Shown here: positions 1-13,870 of the stretch, piece by piece
Numbering within the stretch: the first letter of the stretch is position 1
Layout of the letters: every line of letters starts with the position of its first letter
NCBI GenBank assembly: GCA_964035545.1
Contig: OZ037766.1
Span: forward strand, 28,152,673-28,216,672
From: Bugula neritina
Lineage: Eukaryota; Bryozoa; Gymnolaemata; Cheilostomatida; Bugulidae
Reading direction: 5' to 3'
DNA: 64,000 nt
Program-made: the position numbers and the translations under genes
Notes under the pieces: generated by a model
What the model was told of the DNA's origin: nothing
Seen by the model: only the letters and a program-made list of their open reading frames with translations
Databases searched by the model: none

Positions 1-520
1 TAAACCTTACCTTATATACTGTATTAACTTTACATTTTTACAAATAAAAATATGCATGGATATAATATAATAATTTTGCATCTTGAAATAATTAAACATG
101 CAGATATAGCTAATAACTTTTTTTTCAAAGCAATAAAATCAAACAACATAAATAATTAAGAACATATGAACATTTTTTGAAAAGTCAAACAAAATTATCC
201 GTGAATAATTAGCCATCACAACAACTTTAACAGCTTGGTTATGCTATACCAGGTAGATTTACATATTTTTCAAATATAATATATGAAACCAAGACAAATT
301 CTTTAAAATGAAATTGTTTTTTGTTGACAATGGCCATATTAGACCAGCTCTTTGAAGTAACCTAAACATGCACCATTTACTCCTAAGTTGCAAAAACAAA
401 AACATATAACATACAACTCTGTCATAAAATTACAAATGCTTGGCCAACGCAATTTAATTCTAATTCTAAGTTTATATTATTTGGATTCTTGAGTTTTACT
501 AAGAGGTTCACAATACTTAC

Positions 521-2011
521 TTCATGCTTGTTTTTCTACCATGAAGGTAATTATTTTCAGCCCCTGAGGGTAGATTTAGATAAGCTAAAGCGGCTGAGTT
601 ATTGCTGACTTGAAGACAATAAATGCTGCCAATAACTGGAACTCCATTTAAGGAAACAGAATAATTCGCTTCTTTGAACTTTGACCTGGCTACAGTTGTT
701 GGACACCCTTCTGTAAGAGTATTATACAGATTTCCAACATTTGGTGGATATATACATATCTTCTTAAAGTTTCAGAAAAATTAAAATTTTTCATAAATAA
801 ATCAAAGAGTTTGTAAATATATTGCGTTATACAGCAGAAAAAACTGTGTATATAAAATATACATTAAATACCAATTATTGCAATATTATTTTATAGATTA
901 TTAGCATATAGTTCAAGTCTCAACACATTATTTTTCAACTTTAACCTATATTTGTACTATATGTAGCTAATTTGCATTATTATAAGATTTGAAACCTGAT
1001 GTTTGTACATGGTGCACTCAAATCTGTTTATAATTAGTATACATATTATTGTTTATGGTTACCTGGCAACCACACATTCCAACCATGATCATCTGTGTTC
1101 CATATATGGATATCAGTATACAGAATAATCTCACATATTTCTAGCCCTGGGTGGAAGTTAAACCCGTTACACTTTTGCCAATCCAAACAGAGCTAAAAAG
1201 CATGGAGCTTAGCGAATAGGCTGTGATTTGGGCAATACACCTTCACTGATGTCCTTTATTATATTATTACTCTAACATTATATTGGTTGACATCATTTGA
1301 CACCATTTGCCACTGATTAACATCGGCAAGACTAGAATTGCAATTCAAAACTTACATAATCTGAACACAAAATTATATAAACAATATGAAAAATACAAAC
1401 AATTGTATTCCACAAAAAATAATATGAATAATATGAACAATATGAATGATTTATTTATTTTTGCTCTCCTAAAATTACAACTTTATGTAGATAGTTCACT
1501 AGCACCAACTATTGCCAAGTGCCAGAGGTATTTTAGTTAGCACTGGCTGTGCTGTAGAAAGCTTTTCTTATGGTATGTTCTCAATATAGCTAACATGGCT
1601 AAGCAAACTCACACTAATTTTGCTACATGGAGTGTAATACAGCTGTAATTTATTTCAGCAAAGCAAATACATTTAACTTGCTCAATATAATACAAACAAT
1701 AAATATTTATTTTTAGCAAAACAAACAGTGTTTATTTTAGCACATTATAAAACTAATATTTTTGCATTTTTCTCAAAATTGTTGAAAAATATTGCTACTA
1801 TTGAGCAATTAATAAGTTGACCTATATGTATAACAGTAGCCATGATATAACTGTATTTATATGTTAAAGTAGTCAAATACCTGAGAGCAGACAGACACTG
1901 CTGGTATTTTATTTATTGTTTCTATTCCTGAACCCAAAGTCTTTATTCTTTTCTCTTTCATAGATTTGTAGAATTTTAGCTCCGTTCCTCTGCAAACAAG
2001 ACTTGTTACAG
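521..2011 (-). CDS. PAN/apple + GON domain secreted protein, copy A (partial)
   Basis: Three coding exons are visible on the minus strand: 1881-2011, 1063-1192 and 521-710, all with GT-AG borders and with the same intron phases as copies B and C downstream. The first encodes the start of a PAN/apple domain and ends at the first domain cysteines (motif VSVCSQ). The second carries the C-x6-CNGFNF core and ends DDHGWNVWLP. The third begins EGCPTTVARSKF, continues with NYSVSLNGVPVIGSIYC and is the first third of a GON domain. The two remaining GON exons should lie left of base 1. I could not find the signal-peptide exon to the right of 2011; an in-frame Met-rich hydrophobic extension up to 2084 exists, but a good acceptor at 2012 argues for splicing. 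Copy A is much more divergent than B and C are from each other. It is transcribed divergently from copy B. Function is unknown; secretion is inferred from the paralogues. Confidence 0.8.
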
Positions 2012-2101
2012 CTAAAACAATATGTTTTAATAGCGTTTGTATTAATTGAAATAAATTCATATATGGCAAACTAAATATAAACATGTTGTGTGAAAGTCTA
2101 A

Positions 2102-3822
2102 TAAATTAATTCATGTAAGTAATTTGCTGAATTAAGCTAGTCTAGCTTTCGCCAGCTGTAACACATTGCAGCACATAACTATAATATTATAAAACCCATT
2201 AAAGCTACCTTAAACATAAGCTCTCTAAATCATGCATGCAAATAATGTAATGTAAAATATTTCTAAACTATTTGATAGGATAAAAATTAGTATATGGCAA
2301 AATCCCACCTAAGAGGAGTAAGTAGTGTCGAATATAACTGAAGACATCCATCATAACGGATTTCATGCTAATCAGAAAACAAAAAAAAACACCTTAGCTT
2401 TTAGGAAGCTTTTTAAATATTGATGTTTAAGTAACAATGTACAAAGTTTAAATTGAAGAGCTTTAATGTTTACAAAGCAATTGAAAACTGTTGACAATAA
2501 ATTTGAGATAAATTATTTATATACTCTGCAAGCACATATACATACATATATATACTACGTGACACATGCAATCCTTTATTGAAGTTGCCAATTTGTATTC
2601 TACCTGCCTGGTTATAGCATTTTAATCCATTCTACTAACTTTTATTTTCTCAAATCTACCTTTTACCTCTTATTTTGAAAGCAGAACTCAATGTGGCTAA
2701 GTTGCATATTATAGACACAATTACGTCATTCTATGATAAAAAATGTACCTTGCGTATAGCTACCAGATTACAACCCAATTTCAAATCCGCACTCATTTGA
2801 TTTGCTTAGAGTTCGGACTATAATATACTATATAGATCAGCCAGTTATTTTGACCTTCTGCGATAATCTATGGCAATGATTTATAGCTGTGGCAGATTTA
2901 GGAATTATATAGAGAAATTGTAAAACTATAATTTCATGTCGAGTGAGATACTGCCTTTCTGTTAATATATAATGTTATATATATATATTATAGTAACTTA
3001 TATTAGCCTAATATATGCCTGTTTTACTGCTATAGCATTAATCTGTGACACTCAATGTGGTCATGAAATGTTTGCTGCCAACACGTCCTATCAAATCCTT
3101 GCTATACGTGTAAATATTTTTATCAATTGATAATATATAGTAATATGTTTATAAAAGAGTATTATTACAAAATTTATCTAACTCATGATTGATTTTATTT
3201 GATGACATTTTAAAAATATTCACTAAGCTTCTAATTAGAAAAATATCATGTTCTATCACTCATCCTTTATAAGTTTGTTTGCAATATTTTATCATATAAA
3301 CATTGAAAATATATTGTTTAGATCTAGTATTTTCCAGTTAACCACAGCATATTATACTAAATAAAGAAGATGCATGCTTTAACTAAAAATTATAACATAA
3401 CCACTTAATTGGTCCCAGTTCCTTCACATTTTTCTTATTACTTATAGCAATAAGCAGTACCTAACAGGAGGTATAAACAACCATTGCAATTATTTTCTAA
3501 TAATATATGTATTGATGCATCCAATGTTAAGCTTTTAGTGCACTTCTATTTTAATAAAAAAAATACATGTAAAATATTTGCAGACTATCAGTTGTGTTTG
3601 CTGTAATAAGAAAAAATCTTTGGTTTCTCAAATTTCTTTAAATTAAAACAGCATCCTTATTGAAAAGATTAAAAAAAAGTTTTCAAAATTAACATAAAGC
3701 TGTTTGCTTTCTGGGATCAATCAATATAACATAATATTCCTGAGTAAAGTGTAATATGCAGCTCAATTAATGTATATTCAGAGATTTTTTTCAGCATAAT
3801 TTATTGTGTACTTCTGATTAAC
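2102..3822. other. Intergenic region between divergent PAN-GON copies A and B
   Basis: AT-rich, with no supported coding exon. It must hold the 5' end and signal-peptide exon of copy A if these exist, and the promoter of copy B. A short TATATA run occurs at about 2976-2988. Confidence 0.5.
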
Positions 3823-6800
3823 ATGAAGCTGCAGGTGATATTTCAACTCCTTCTGTTCTTTACAGGTATATGTGTTTTACTTTAAAAAATTTTATACATA
3901 TACTGGGAAATCAGTATATATATAAGGTTTTACAGCTGCTTCTTTTTATTTTGTACAACCAAACTAACTTATATGCATGCATATACATATTTCATATAGG
4001 CTAATATGTTGGGCATTTAAGCTGTTATAAATTGACTTGTGATGTTTTTAAAACTTTGACCATTAAAAGATTTTTTGCAAAATAATTAAAATTTTATTGT
4101 TGGATTAAAAATGCAGTGAAGCAGTAAAAAACAAAAAATTAAAACTATAATAAATTATTCATACTATTTCGGTACTTTTTTGCAAAAATTTGAATCAAAT
4201 GCCATGATTTTGACATATATATAATATTTATGTCAAAACTCATGGTTTTTTATGTAAAATTCTTATTACATTGTACATTGTATATTATTATCTTACATAT
4301 ATGTTAAAGATACAATTAGGATAGAAATAAATTATTACAAAGCATAGAAATTAGTTACATTGTTAGAGCTATAATTCTGTTTACTTTCACTCTTCAAAAA
4401 AATTTTTGATGGCATTTTGAAGTATTTCAATATTTGATACACAATAAACTATTGATTGCTATGAGGGAAAGAGCACTTCTCAATATATTTAAATAATATA
4501 AAACTAAGTAATATCAAATATTGACAACACTTTGAGTTAAGCACTCAGTGAACATATATATACAGCTTATGTAGTTATAGCCTACTCAAAGTATTGATTC
4601 TCAAAATTCTTTAGTAAATATATTTAACTATATTAATATTCTGTGCCTGGACTGTTATAGATTTTGTTAGCCCTTATATTGGTTTATTGACTGTAAAAAC
4701 ATCCAGCATATATTGTCAGGTACTATCAACTAATTACATAGTTTTTTCATATAAGATAGTGGCTTTAAACGTTTCTCCATATATAATTGGCATTAAAATC
4801 TGCATGCTATTTAATATTTTCACTTTTGAAATATATAGTCAATTATATATTCATTTGTTAGTTTTGTAGGCTTTACCTGTCTGCTGTGTGGTTAACATGC
4901 ATATAGTTTATTATAGTATATAAAGTTTTTGATTATAATTGACTCCAACTACAATTTTTAAAAACTATAATATTACATTTTAAAAATTCAACAAATATTG
5001 GTTGGCAGAAAAATTATATGTATATAGGCAACATAACAGATTTAATAAAAACAATATTAGCATAAGAAAATATAGAATGACATGAAAAGTATATTACAAC
5101 AAAATAAACACTATACAATGACATAAAGAAATGTGACTATTTTGAATTATTTTAGCAAAAGTGCTGTTTTCCCAGGCTATACGTATGAAGTTTGTAAAAA
5201 TTGAAGGAAAACGAATAGAAGCTTCAGATTCTGGAATAATTTTATTTAAAGAAACTGCAAAACTTCTTGTTTGTGCAGAGGTAATATATTGGCATTATAC
5301 TACAACTATAAGCATTTTGACAGCCCAGAAACCAACTATAATTTACAAAATTATTTATGCATGCTTTAGCTGCTTCGACTATAGTGCTTGGTTATTTTAC
5401 GTATAGGAGTGTCTGGCTAATGAAGAGTGCAATGGCTTTAATTATAACTCTATGGAGCAAAAGTGTGAGACATTTTTGTATTCAGCAGAACATCAACTGA
5501 GTGATGATAATGATGGCTGGACATTATGGTTACCAGGTATATATATGTTATAAACTCCTATACCTATATAAAGTTATCTTTGCTTTAGTAAATTATACAA
5601 TCACTTTTAATTTAATTATATTTGGTAAATCAGTTTGTTATAAGTTTTAAAACTACTTCGAAACAAATGGTCAACATTTTGAAGTTCTCCTTAGAAAGTT
5701 CCTGCTTAAAGCTTTTGTATGGTATTATCAAAAAGTTTGGAGCTGATGGAAGTTTAAATAATGCGATAAATTTATATTTCAATTCTCCACTATACTATAA
5801 TAAAACACATCAGTAGGATATTTTTTTCTATAATAATTTATGCTTTCTGTTTTTTAAATGAGTAAATTGATTTATTCAAATGCAATATCAATTTTGCTAA
5901 TTACACAGCAAGGCAATTTTACTGAGAATATTATATTTGTTATAAAAATTGAACCCATTTGTTAGATTTAGTATATATTTGACACAATTCACACTACTAT
6001 GCAGAAGTAATGAAACTAACAAAATTGAGTTTAATTAAAGGAGAAACGAGTATTGCATAAAAAATATTCACTCTAGTAATAATGAATAAAAATCAACTGT
6101 CAACATTTAAAAGCAATAATTTGCGTTGAAAAAAATTTAAATTATATTTATATATATAGAAGCTTGCCCGACTGCAGCTGAAAGACCCAGCTTTAACAAG
6201 TCTAATTACTCATTGGCTATAAATGGAGTTGCTGTTACTAGTAGCATATATTGTCAACGAATGGATGATCTCAACACTTTGTCTTTTCTCAATCTTCCCA
6301 CTGGTGCAGCCAGTAACTATCAGATTGGTAAACACGATGATCAACAGTGAGTGCTATAGAAATTTTTAAACTGCAAATTTGGAGCAAATAATCTTTATTT
6401 TTGTGTGCTTTGAAATGTATAATATGTTAAATTGATATATTATAACCACATCATGTGTAAATGAGTCAAAGAAGAATAAATTATCCATTATTCAAAAAAT
6501 ACGTGCCTAGCTGATGTATCATCATTAGTTTGCACAAATTTAAAAAATGCCAAACACTTACTTGAGCATAGTATGCTCAGTTTCTGAGATGCTTTGGTTG
6601 ATGTTATATTTTTGAAAAAGTTAATGCTTTGATCTGCTCCTCAATAATGCATATAGGCTACATATCACAAATATATAGTCATTAAATCTATAAAGTAATA
6701 AAAAACACGGTTCAACTGAATAGTATTGGATTTTAGCTTAACAGATAAAATTTCATTTATAAAAGAGCCTTTCCACAAATTAGAACTTACTAAAAATGCA

Positions 6801-7478
6801 ATCTTGCAATTTATAGTTAAACTAAAAAAAGGGTTTATTCTCATCTGACTATGTATAAACACAAAATTGAAATTTGTTGTACTGTTTTTATCTAAAATTA
6901 AAGTACAATTATACAAAATATTACAAGGTTTACAAAGTACGGAATAGATTTGGATACTTTAACTCTGAGACTAGATGACTTCACCTTTGCTACTACAACT
7001 AGAGGCGCTAACAAACTGAGCTTGGGATACGTAGACAACTGTGCTGCATGCAATGGATGGACCAACGATAGAAGTCGCATTTACTTAGACATAACAGGTA
7101 AGGTTAGGAAACCATCAGAATTAAAGCTATAGCACATAATATTGTGTTAATATAGATAATATGTTACCTGTAGTATATGTTTATTGTATTATCAGAAGTC
7201 AAAAAATTTAAACAGTAAATTAGCTACATAGTATATATTTAATGAGATATTTGTTATAGCTAACTACATAGTGCATGATGCTTGTATATTTTACAGGCAC
7301 CCAGTTTGAGTTAGAAGATGATGTGACCTTGCATTGCACTGGCTACCTTCCAACTATTTACCACAATATTAAAACTTCACAAAGAGTTGAAACACAATGT
7401 GCTGGATGCTGTGCTGACTCCTATGTTAGAAGTGGCCATGGAAACAGCACTGGCCAGATTTCTCTCCGTCTAGTCTAA
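3823..7478 (+). CDS. PAN/apple + GON domain secreted protein, copy B (complete)
   Basis: Six exons: 3823-3865, 5156-5280, 5407-5536, 6160-6346, 6928-7097 and 7297-7478. They join in frame to 278 residues. Exon 1 is a signal peptide (MKLQVIFQLLLFFT). Exons 2-3 form a PAN/apple-like domain with the pattern CAEECLANEECNGFNYN. Exons 4-6 form a GON domain: an NYSLAINGVAVTSSIYC strand, then FTKYGIDLDTLTLRLDDFTF, RIYLDITGTQFELEDD, and a closing QRVETQCAGCC motif. That order matches the GON domain of ADAMTS9/20 (FxKIRID, INLxGT, KCGGYCGKC), but no metalloprotease, disintegrin or thrombospondin modules are present. The product is probably a small secreted protein; PAN domains generally bind protein or carbohydrate. 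AATAAA at 7518-7523 suits the 3' end. Start choice rests on the signal peptide and the phase-1 junction shared with copy C. Confidence 0.88.
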
Positions 7479-7517
7479 GATAATTTTCACCTTATTATAG
7501 TTTCTTTTATTTTGTTG

Positions 7518-7523
7518 AATAAA
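7518..7523 (+). promoter_or_regulatory. Polyadenylation signal of copy B
   Basis: Canonical AATAAA 40 bases after the stop codon of the complete PAN-GON gene, in an AT/T-rich context. Confidence 0.6.
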
Positions 7524-9907
7524 CTTATTCTCAGTTTATATAAGTTGGAGAACTGGAATATTTTTTCGGTTTACAGTATTTAGCTGATAAGCTACAAGGT
7601 AACCTGAGGTGATTGGTTAACTGCCCTAAAATCATTTGGATTTATTATCAGCTCTTATGACTTAGATATTAGCTATTGTAAGGGTAAAAAGACTGCACGA
7701 GGAACTCTAACACAGACTGTCAAGTGAGTTATTATAGGACCATATATTTCCGGAACATTAGTTGAAACTTTAAAGTCTGGCATTTATTAATTTCATATGA
7801 GATGCTATACACATATATGGCTTCAAATTATGTCAACTCTATATCAGAAATTTTGTTGTTTTTTTTTCTTTCAATTTTATTCAAAATTTATGGTTTTAGT
7901 CTTACTTCCTTTAATGGCTTTAGGTATTTTGCATTGCTCTAAAATCAAAATGCAAAAACAAATTAAGCATAGCTAATACAATTGCATGGCAGTAGAATCG
8001 CCATATATGCAAAATTCTGCAACAGAAATATAAATAGATTATTATAAAGTGGTATTTAAATGCTTATTGAGTTATGTTATATTTGTCAAATTATGTTGAT
8101 ACATGATTTCTACATGCTGAATTATGAGAATCATATGCATAAAAATAAAAAATTAATTTAGATGAAGATAAATTGTATTTTATTTTCTGGTCTAATTTTT
8201 ATTACTTGTATTTATTGCTTATACAGATACTGCTTTAAAAACTTAGATTGTTTCCACACAAAGTACAAATTACCACACATAAAACAATACATGTCATGTA
8301 TTATATTGGCTATTGCATTTTCATCATTTCAATGATAAAAATTGCCACATTCACTATCAATTGAAGCATTTGTACTTTCTTTTTAATTAAGATAAAACTT
8401 TTGTAAGCAACTGGCAACTTTTTGTAAAATATGTTTTAGATTTTTCATAATTTTTGACCCTATTATATATTTAAAGCTCGGTGGGCTGTATTCAGTTTCT
8501 TTGTGTATTTGTCAGTTGTGTCAATACTTCTTTTAATGGTGTACTGGGCAAACTGAGATTTTTGACCGACCATATAAACTCAATTTATTGTTGGTAATAA
8601 ATAATACATTTATATAACTGTTTTATTTATATTGAAAGCAATTATATATTTCACTATATCAGTGTTTAGTTACTTATTTCTATGTTAAAAGAATGGTGTT
8701 GAATAAGACTGCAACTATTCAAATAACAGCTTTTATTCTTGTCATGTTTTAGTTTTGTTGGTTAATCTCAGCTGCTTTAGCTTAATCGATTATGTTAATA
8801 CGTCAGCTTGTTAAAAAAATGCAGCAGCAATTAAACCGAGTTTAGTTTACTAAATTTTTTTAAAAAAATTTCAAGTCTACTGTATTAACAAATTGCACGA
8901 CCTGTGTCTATAATCATCTACTTAGGCATCTATAACTGGTACCTAACACACAGCATGAGTGCAATTTTTTTTCATATAAGGGAAGAGAAGACAACTTTGA
9001 ACACAGCAAATATTAGCCTAGCTATATAGAAGATCTGCAGCTATAATTTAAAGCACGTAGTATAAAACTGTTAGTTATAATAACTATATTAAAAAGCTGT
9101 GTTATATCACTAGAGACTTATTATGGGTGCAGTCAAAAAACAAATGGAATCTTAAACAGCTTTATAATGGTCATTTACTTTCAGTCATGGCAGATTCGAG
9201 TTTCAAGATATGAAAATAATGGAATATTTTTTGCTATTTTGTGAAGAACGTTTATCTGTGCCAAAATTAAAATGATGTCACTGGCATTACTCGTACACGC
9301 TGACTATATAGATACATGCACAAACTCTCTTTTATGGTGATTTCATAAAATACATGCTATATAAGATGCACTTTTTATAGATTATTTTCTTGCAGCAAAA
9401 TAGGAAATATTTTTTACTCAGCAATGCTGATCTCGGAGTTTTAGCATTTATACAGCATAAGCCAATTGCAACTTCAGGGAATTATTTATATTTATATAAC
9501 CATGGTTATATAAATATTTCTTGCAGAAGGTTTTTTATCTTTTCTACAAATCGTACTAAACTACACATGCAGATACACAATGCACACTGCCATTTTAAAT
9601 ATAATGATGATTTACTACGCAACCAGTTTGATAATAGGCATTGGAGATTTTATATTGATTTATATTATTTATTTATGCTGCTTTGAGGTTAGGTTAGGTT
9701 GACGTTTTAAATATCACTATATTGTTGACCACAGATTCTGTACAAAATGTTGCAATATACTGGCTAACTTTCATTTTGTCCCATGGTACTAGTAGTAATA
9801 AAGTGTTTTAAATCAAATTTTATCGTTCATTACTTTTATTTACTCTGCTCTGCACTGCATTGAGCTCTCTTTAGTGGTAAACTATACACCATTTTATATA
9901 TATATAG

Positions 9908-9908
<1 letters not shown>
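7524..9908. other. Intergenic region, no gene seen
   Basis: AT-rich sequence between PAN-GON copies B and C. A 98-codon ORF at 9390-9686 has no splice or compositional support. Confidence 0.5.

Positions 9909-10002
<94 letters not shown>
9909..10002. repeat. (TA)n microsatellite
   Basis: Uninterrupted alternating TA over about 94 bases, upstream of PAN-GON copy C. Confidence 0.95.
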
Positions 10003-10006
<4 letters not shown>

Positions 10007-10081
10007 GTATGCTGATTGTCAATCTAGTTGGAGTTCCAGCAAAGTAAAGTGCTCGATATCACGGGTAACAGAGCTAATATA

Positions 10082-10084
<3 letters not shown>

Positions 10085-10162
<78 letters not shown>
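10085..10162. repeat. (TA)n microsatellite followed by (CA)n
   Basis: Alternating TA over about 78 bases, then CAAACACACACGCACACACAG. Only 82 bases separate it from the previous TA tract. Confidence 0.95.
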
Positions 10163-10164
<2 letters not shown>

Positions 10165-11611
10165 AACACACACGCACACACAGGGGGATATAAACATAAA
10201 ACATTCATGACGTTATAGGATTCAGCTTCAACTTCCTGCATATGACCTACTTTGACTGTATCTATATCTTAAACAAATCATATTTTATTCTGGCAAATTT
10301 GAAAAGGATCCATTGACAATTGCAAAGCTTATGTCCTATCAATTTATTATTGATGCAAAAATTGAAAAAGGTTTACAAATCATAAATTGCATGCTGGCAA
10401 TCCCATATGGGGTGTCAATGAGTTTGAAATTATAATAATATCATAATATTATGATCAAAGATCAATAAGTTTAGATATTTAAGTTGATATATTATAGTTG
10501 TTTAGCCCATAGGTTTCTGGTTGTATATCAGCAAGCATATAGTGACTAGCAGGTATTGTGAATATTTAGTTTAAGAGAAAGTTACTTTTACCTTAATGGA
10601 AACTTAGAAGTTTTGAGAAACCTGTAAACTTCTTGTGACAAGTCAGAAAAAATAAAGTTTATTCAATTTAGTTAGATTCACTTTGAATGCAACAGTACTT
10701 TCACTAAACTAGGTCTTCTCAAATATCTGAAAGCTATATAAAAACTGGTAAGATTTGCAGCAAGAATGTTTACTTTTGGAATTCTGCCAAACTTCATATA
10801 TATTTTTTATAGTTATTCAAATGAATCAAAATAGTATTTTTTAATTGCTGACAAATATTGTTTTTAACAATTAATATTAAATATTATTATAATATTTAAC
10901 CTGTTGAATAACTTCGTTTTTTAGTGTTTCCCAAATTTGGCTTATTGATTTAAAGATGAAACTACGATTGATGTTTCAAATTGCTTTTCTTCTGGCAGGT
11001 ATGTATTCAGCTTTTAGTCAATATACTATATATACTATATAGGTACATTGTAACATAGAATAGTATATAACGCTAAAGAAAAATATAGCATCGCAATAGC
11101 ATTGCCTTTTATTTGTTTCAATAATTTGGTTGAACTTGTATATATATACTTGTATGTATAGATTACAGAAACTATTATACAACCTAGAGTACTTCAAACC
11201 AAATCAAAATATTGTTCTTTAAAAAAAAATTTCAAAATTAATTCTATATTAAATCTTTAATGTAAGACATTCAAAGCCAATTTTATTTGCTAATAATGGG
11301 AAATCTTGAAACATTTGACTTATTTTAGGGTATTCAACAAATATTTTACTCTAAAATGTATGCATTTAGTTTAAAATTTATTTGAAAAAAAAAACTTTCA
11401 TAGTCTACAACATAACACTATAATGTATGTTACTTCACCTTTTTGCAAACCTAATTATCAAAACGTATGTTCATGTAGCGTGAACATTTTGAAAACTTTG
11501 AAAGTTGATCAAAATCACCTTCTATAACATGTAGTGTATTTTATTTTTTTAATTTAATAATAAACCATGCATATTTTATATTTAATAATACTTTGCTAAA
11601 TTGTTAATTTT

Positions 11612-11716
<105 letters not shown>

Positions 11717-11982
11717 CCAGGTTGCCAAATTGAACTGAGTTTTTGTTATATTTTATAATTTGCTTGCTATACCTAAAATGTTGAATATCTAACAGGATTA
11801 GCATGTCAGTTTTTTGAAAAGGCATTTAATATCAAAAAATATGTGCAAATAAAACAATCATAACTTTTTTGTAAGTAGTCAACAATTTTTAGAGGTTAAA
11901 TCTCTAAATAATATTTACCTGAATAAAACATAAGCCAGTTAAAAGATCTTTTAACAAAATGCTGTACAAAAGTTTGTATATC

Positions 11983-12208
11983 AGCAAATACCATTTGGGC
12001 CTGGTCTATAGTCACAAGCCTTTCCTCGCGCAATCACAATTCTATGTAAACTAATATTTGACATTTTTGATACACACGAATATTGATCTCTGCAAAAAAT
12101 ACTCAACAGCTGAATAGTAGAAGAATTCATGCAGATTTTTGCATCCGGTTCCAATATAACACAAGTGGTGTTGAATGGTACTTTATTTGAATAAGCTGGC
12201 AATTTCAT
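11983..12208 (-). other. Possible orphan terminal coding exon, Cys-rich
   Basis: An open stretch lies on the minus strand inside intron 1 of copy C, immediately after a good acceptor (pyrimidine run then CAATAG) and ending in TGA. It encodes about 74 residues with regularly spaced cysteines and ends IVIARGKACDYRPGPNGIC. The closing I-x-R-[IV]-[VL]-I-A-R pattern resembles the C-terminus of the NHL-repeat gene at 17.5 kb (IERVLIARC then a short Cys-containing tail). I infer a detached last exon from a partial duplication of that gene, or the 3' exon of an unrecognised gene. No partner exons were found to its right. Chance cannot be excluded. Confidence 0.35.
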
Positions 12209-13718
12209 CTATTGAGATAAAGAATAAAATGGGGTTATTATTTTAATTTTAAAGCTGTGTTGAGCTACTAATTGATGGCATATTAACACATTTAGATATT
12301 GGTTTATTGACTTTTATTAGTGTAGAATAATTTGAGTTATTCCGATTGTTTCATGTATATAAATGGTGTTTAATTAGCCCGCTGTTTTGATGCAGTTAAT
12401 TAGCTGTGCATTGTCTAAAAAGCCTTCAAAGTTTTAAAGTAGTTCTACAATAAAACTTTGTGTCAAAGCATCACTGATGAAAATTAGATGAATGTTTAAA
12501 GGTTTTAAACTCGCAATATATATTATATCTATATACTATGCTTGCATTTTGCTTTTTTTATAGTATATACCAGTCTGGCAACTTTTGATTTTTTCTGTAA
12601 CTATATTAATTACAATTTCTGGACTTTAATGCAGTTTGCATCATAAAAAGTTTAAAGCTAACTACATGTTGAGTTGCCTGTAAAGCTGTTTAACTTACGC
12701 AGGACAGAAAATTATAGGTTTAAGAAGCATGTTTGTGAAAACCAATCTTCAAGGTGTACATCATGCATTAAGGCAAAATTTTTACATAGATCTTTATATA
12801 AGAAGTAAAATTGATTTTTTTGAGGTTATGAAAATCTAAAAGAAGCTTAAATTGCTATTGCTAACAAAAGAATTGTATATATAGCTGTAACCAGAAAACG
12901 TTTAAAAATTCTACTTCTACAATTTAAAATACTACTATATAGCTAGTAGGAAATCTTTGAAAAATTGCATTTAGAAAAAAAATTGTTAGACGTGACATAA
13001 GAAGATTAACTTTGTTTTAGCAACAGCTCTATTCTCCAAGGCTGCACAAATGAACTTCTTTAAACTTGAAGAAACCAGAATAGAAGTTCCAATATCTGGG
13101 CTAACTTTGTTCCATGGAATTCCACAAGTCTTCTTTTGTGCACAGGTAGTATAATAACATTATACTTTCCTTAGCTCTTTAAAATTGTATATGCATCTAA
13201 AAATCATTTTCATTGATAAATTGTTTTAAACTGACTGCAAGAGAAAGTGTATATAACATAAATAACAAAATAATATTATAAATCATAATAATAGTATTCA
13301 GTAGTATGAATAATAGTAAGCATTAAAAGCTTTCATTCAAATTTTCATTTACTTCAATTACATGCAAAAATCAAATCATTGCTTTTAACCTATTTTAAAC
13401 TGCATGCAAACAAGCTATACTTTCTTCTTTAAGATGCACATAATATACTATGTGTTGGTTGATTTTATTCTCTTTCAAAACTACACTTAAAAATTTATAG
13501 TTGTCTATATTAAGTTGGTTTTCTACACTAATGCAAGGTGTCAAATTTTTAAGGAATGTCTGGCTAATGAAGAATGCAATGGCTTTAATTATAACTCTAT
13601 GGAACAGCAGTGTGAGACATTCTTGTATTCAGTACAACATTAACTGAGTGATGATAGTGATGGCTGGACATTATGGTTGCCAGGTGTGTTCTAAGAATAA
13701 ATTAAATGTTACCTTAAG

Positions 13719-13870
13719 TCATCAAGCAGCTGTAGTGTAGGGGCTAGAGTGGTGACCTAGTAAACGCCAAGTCATTGGGTTTATATCTAGACACCCCAGT
13801 GATATGAGGAAGAGCATTTACTCATTGTTGTTCTCATGACGCATCAGAAAAAATCATTAGCCTACTTTTA
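13719..13870 (+). mobile_element. tRNA-derived SINE-like fragment
   Basis: Contains an A-box-like stretch (TAGTGTAGGGGCTAGAGTGG) and a B-box-like GGGTTTATATCTAGAC at tRNA spacing, then GAGGAAGAGCATTTACTC. A similar head plus the AGAGCAT tail element occurs at 15.88 kb. In intron 3 of copy C. Confidence 0.5.

Noticed and set aside
9390-9686. 98-codon plus-strand ORF
   Set aside because: Biased composition typical of AT-rich noise; no splice sites or family motifs.
10019-10210. Two opposing 60-codon ORFs
   Set aside because: Translation of a TA microsatellite.
13641-13643. Recoded stop (selenocysteine) in PAN-GON copy C
   Set aside because: The codon is TAA, not TGA, and the paralogue has CAA (Gln); a nonsense mutation is simpler.
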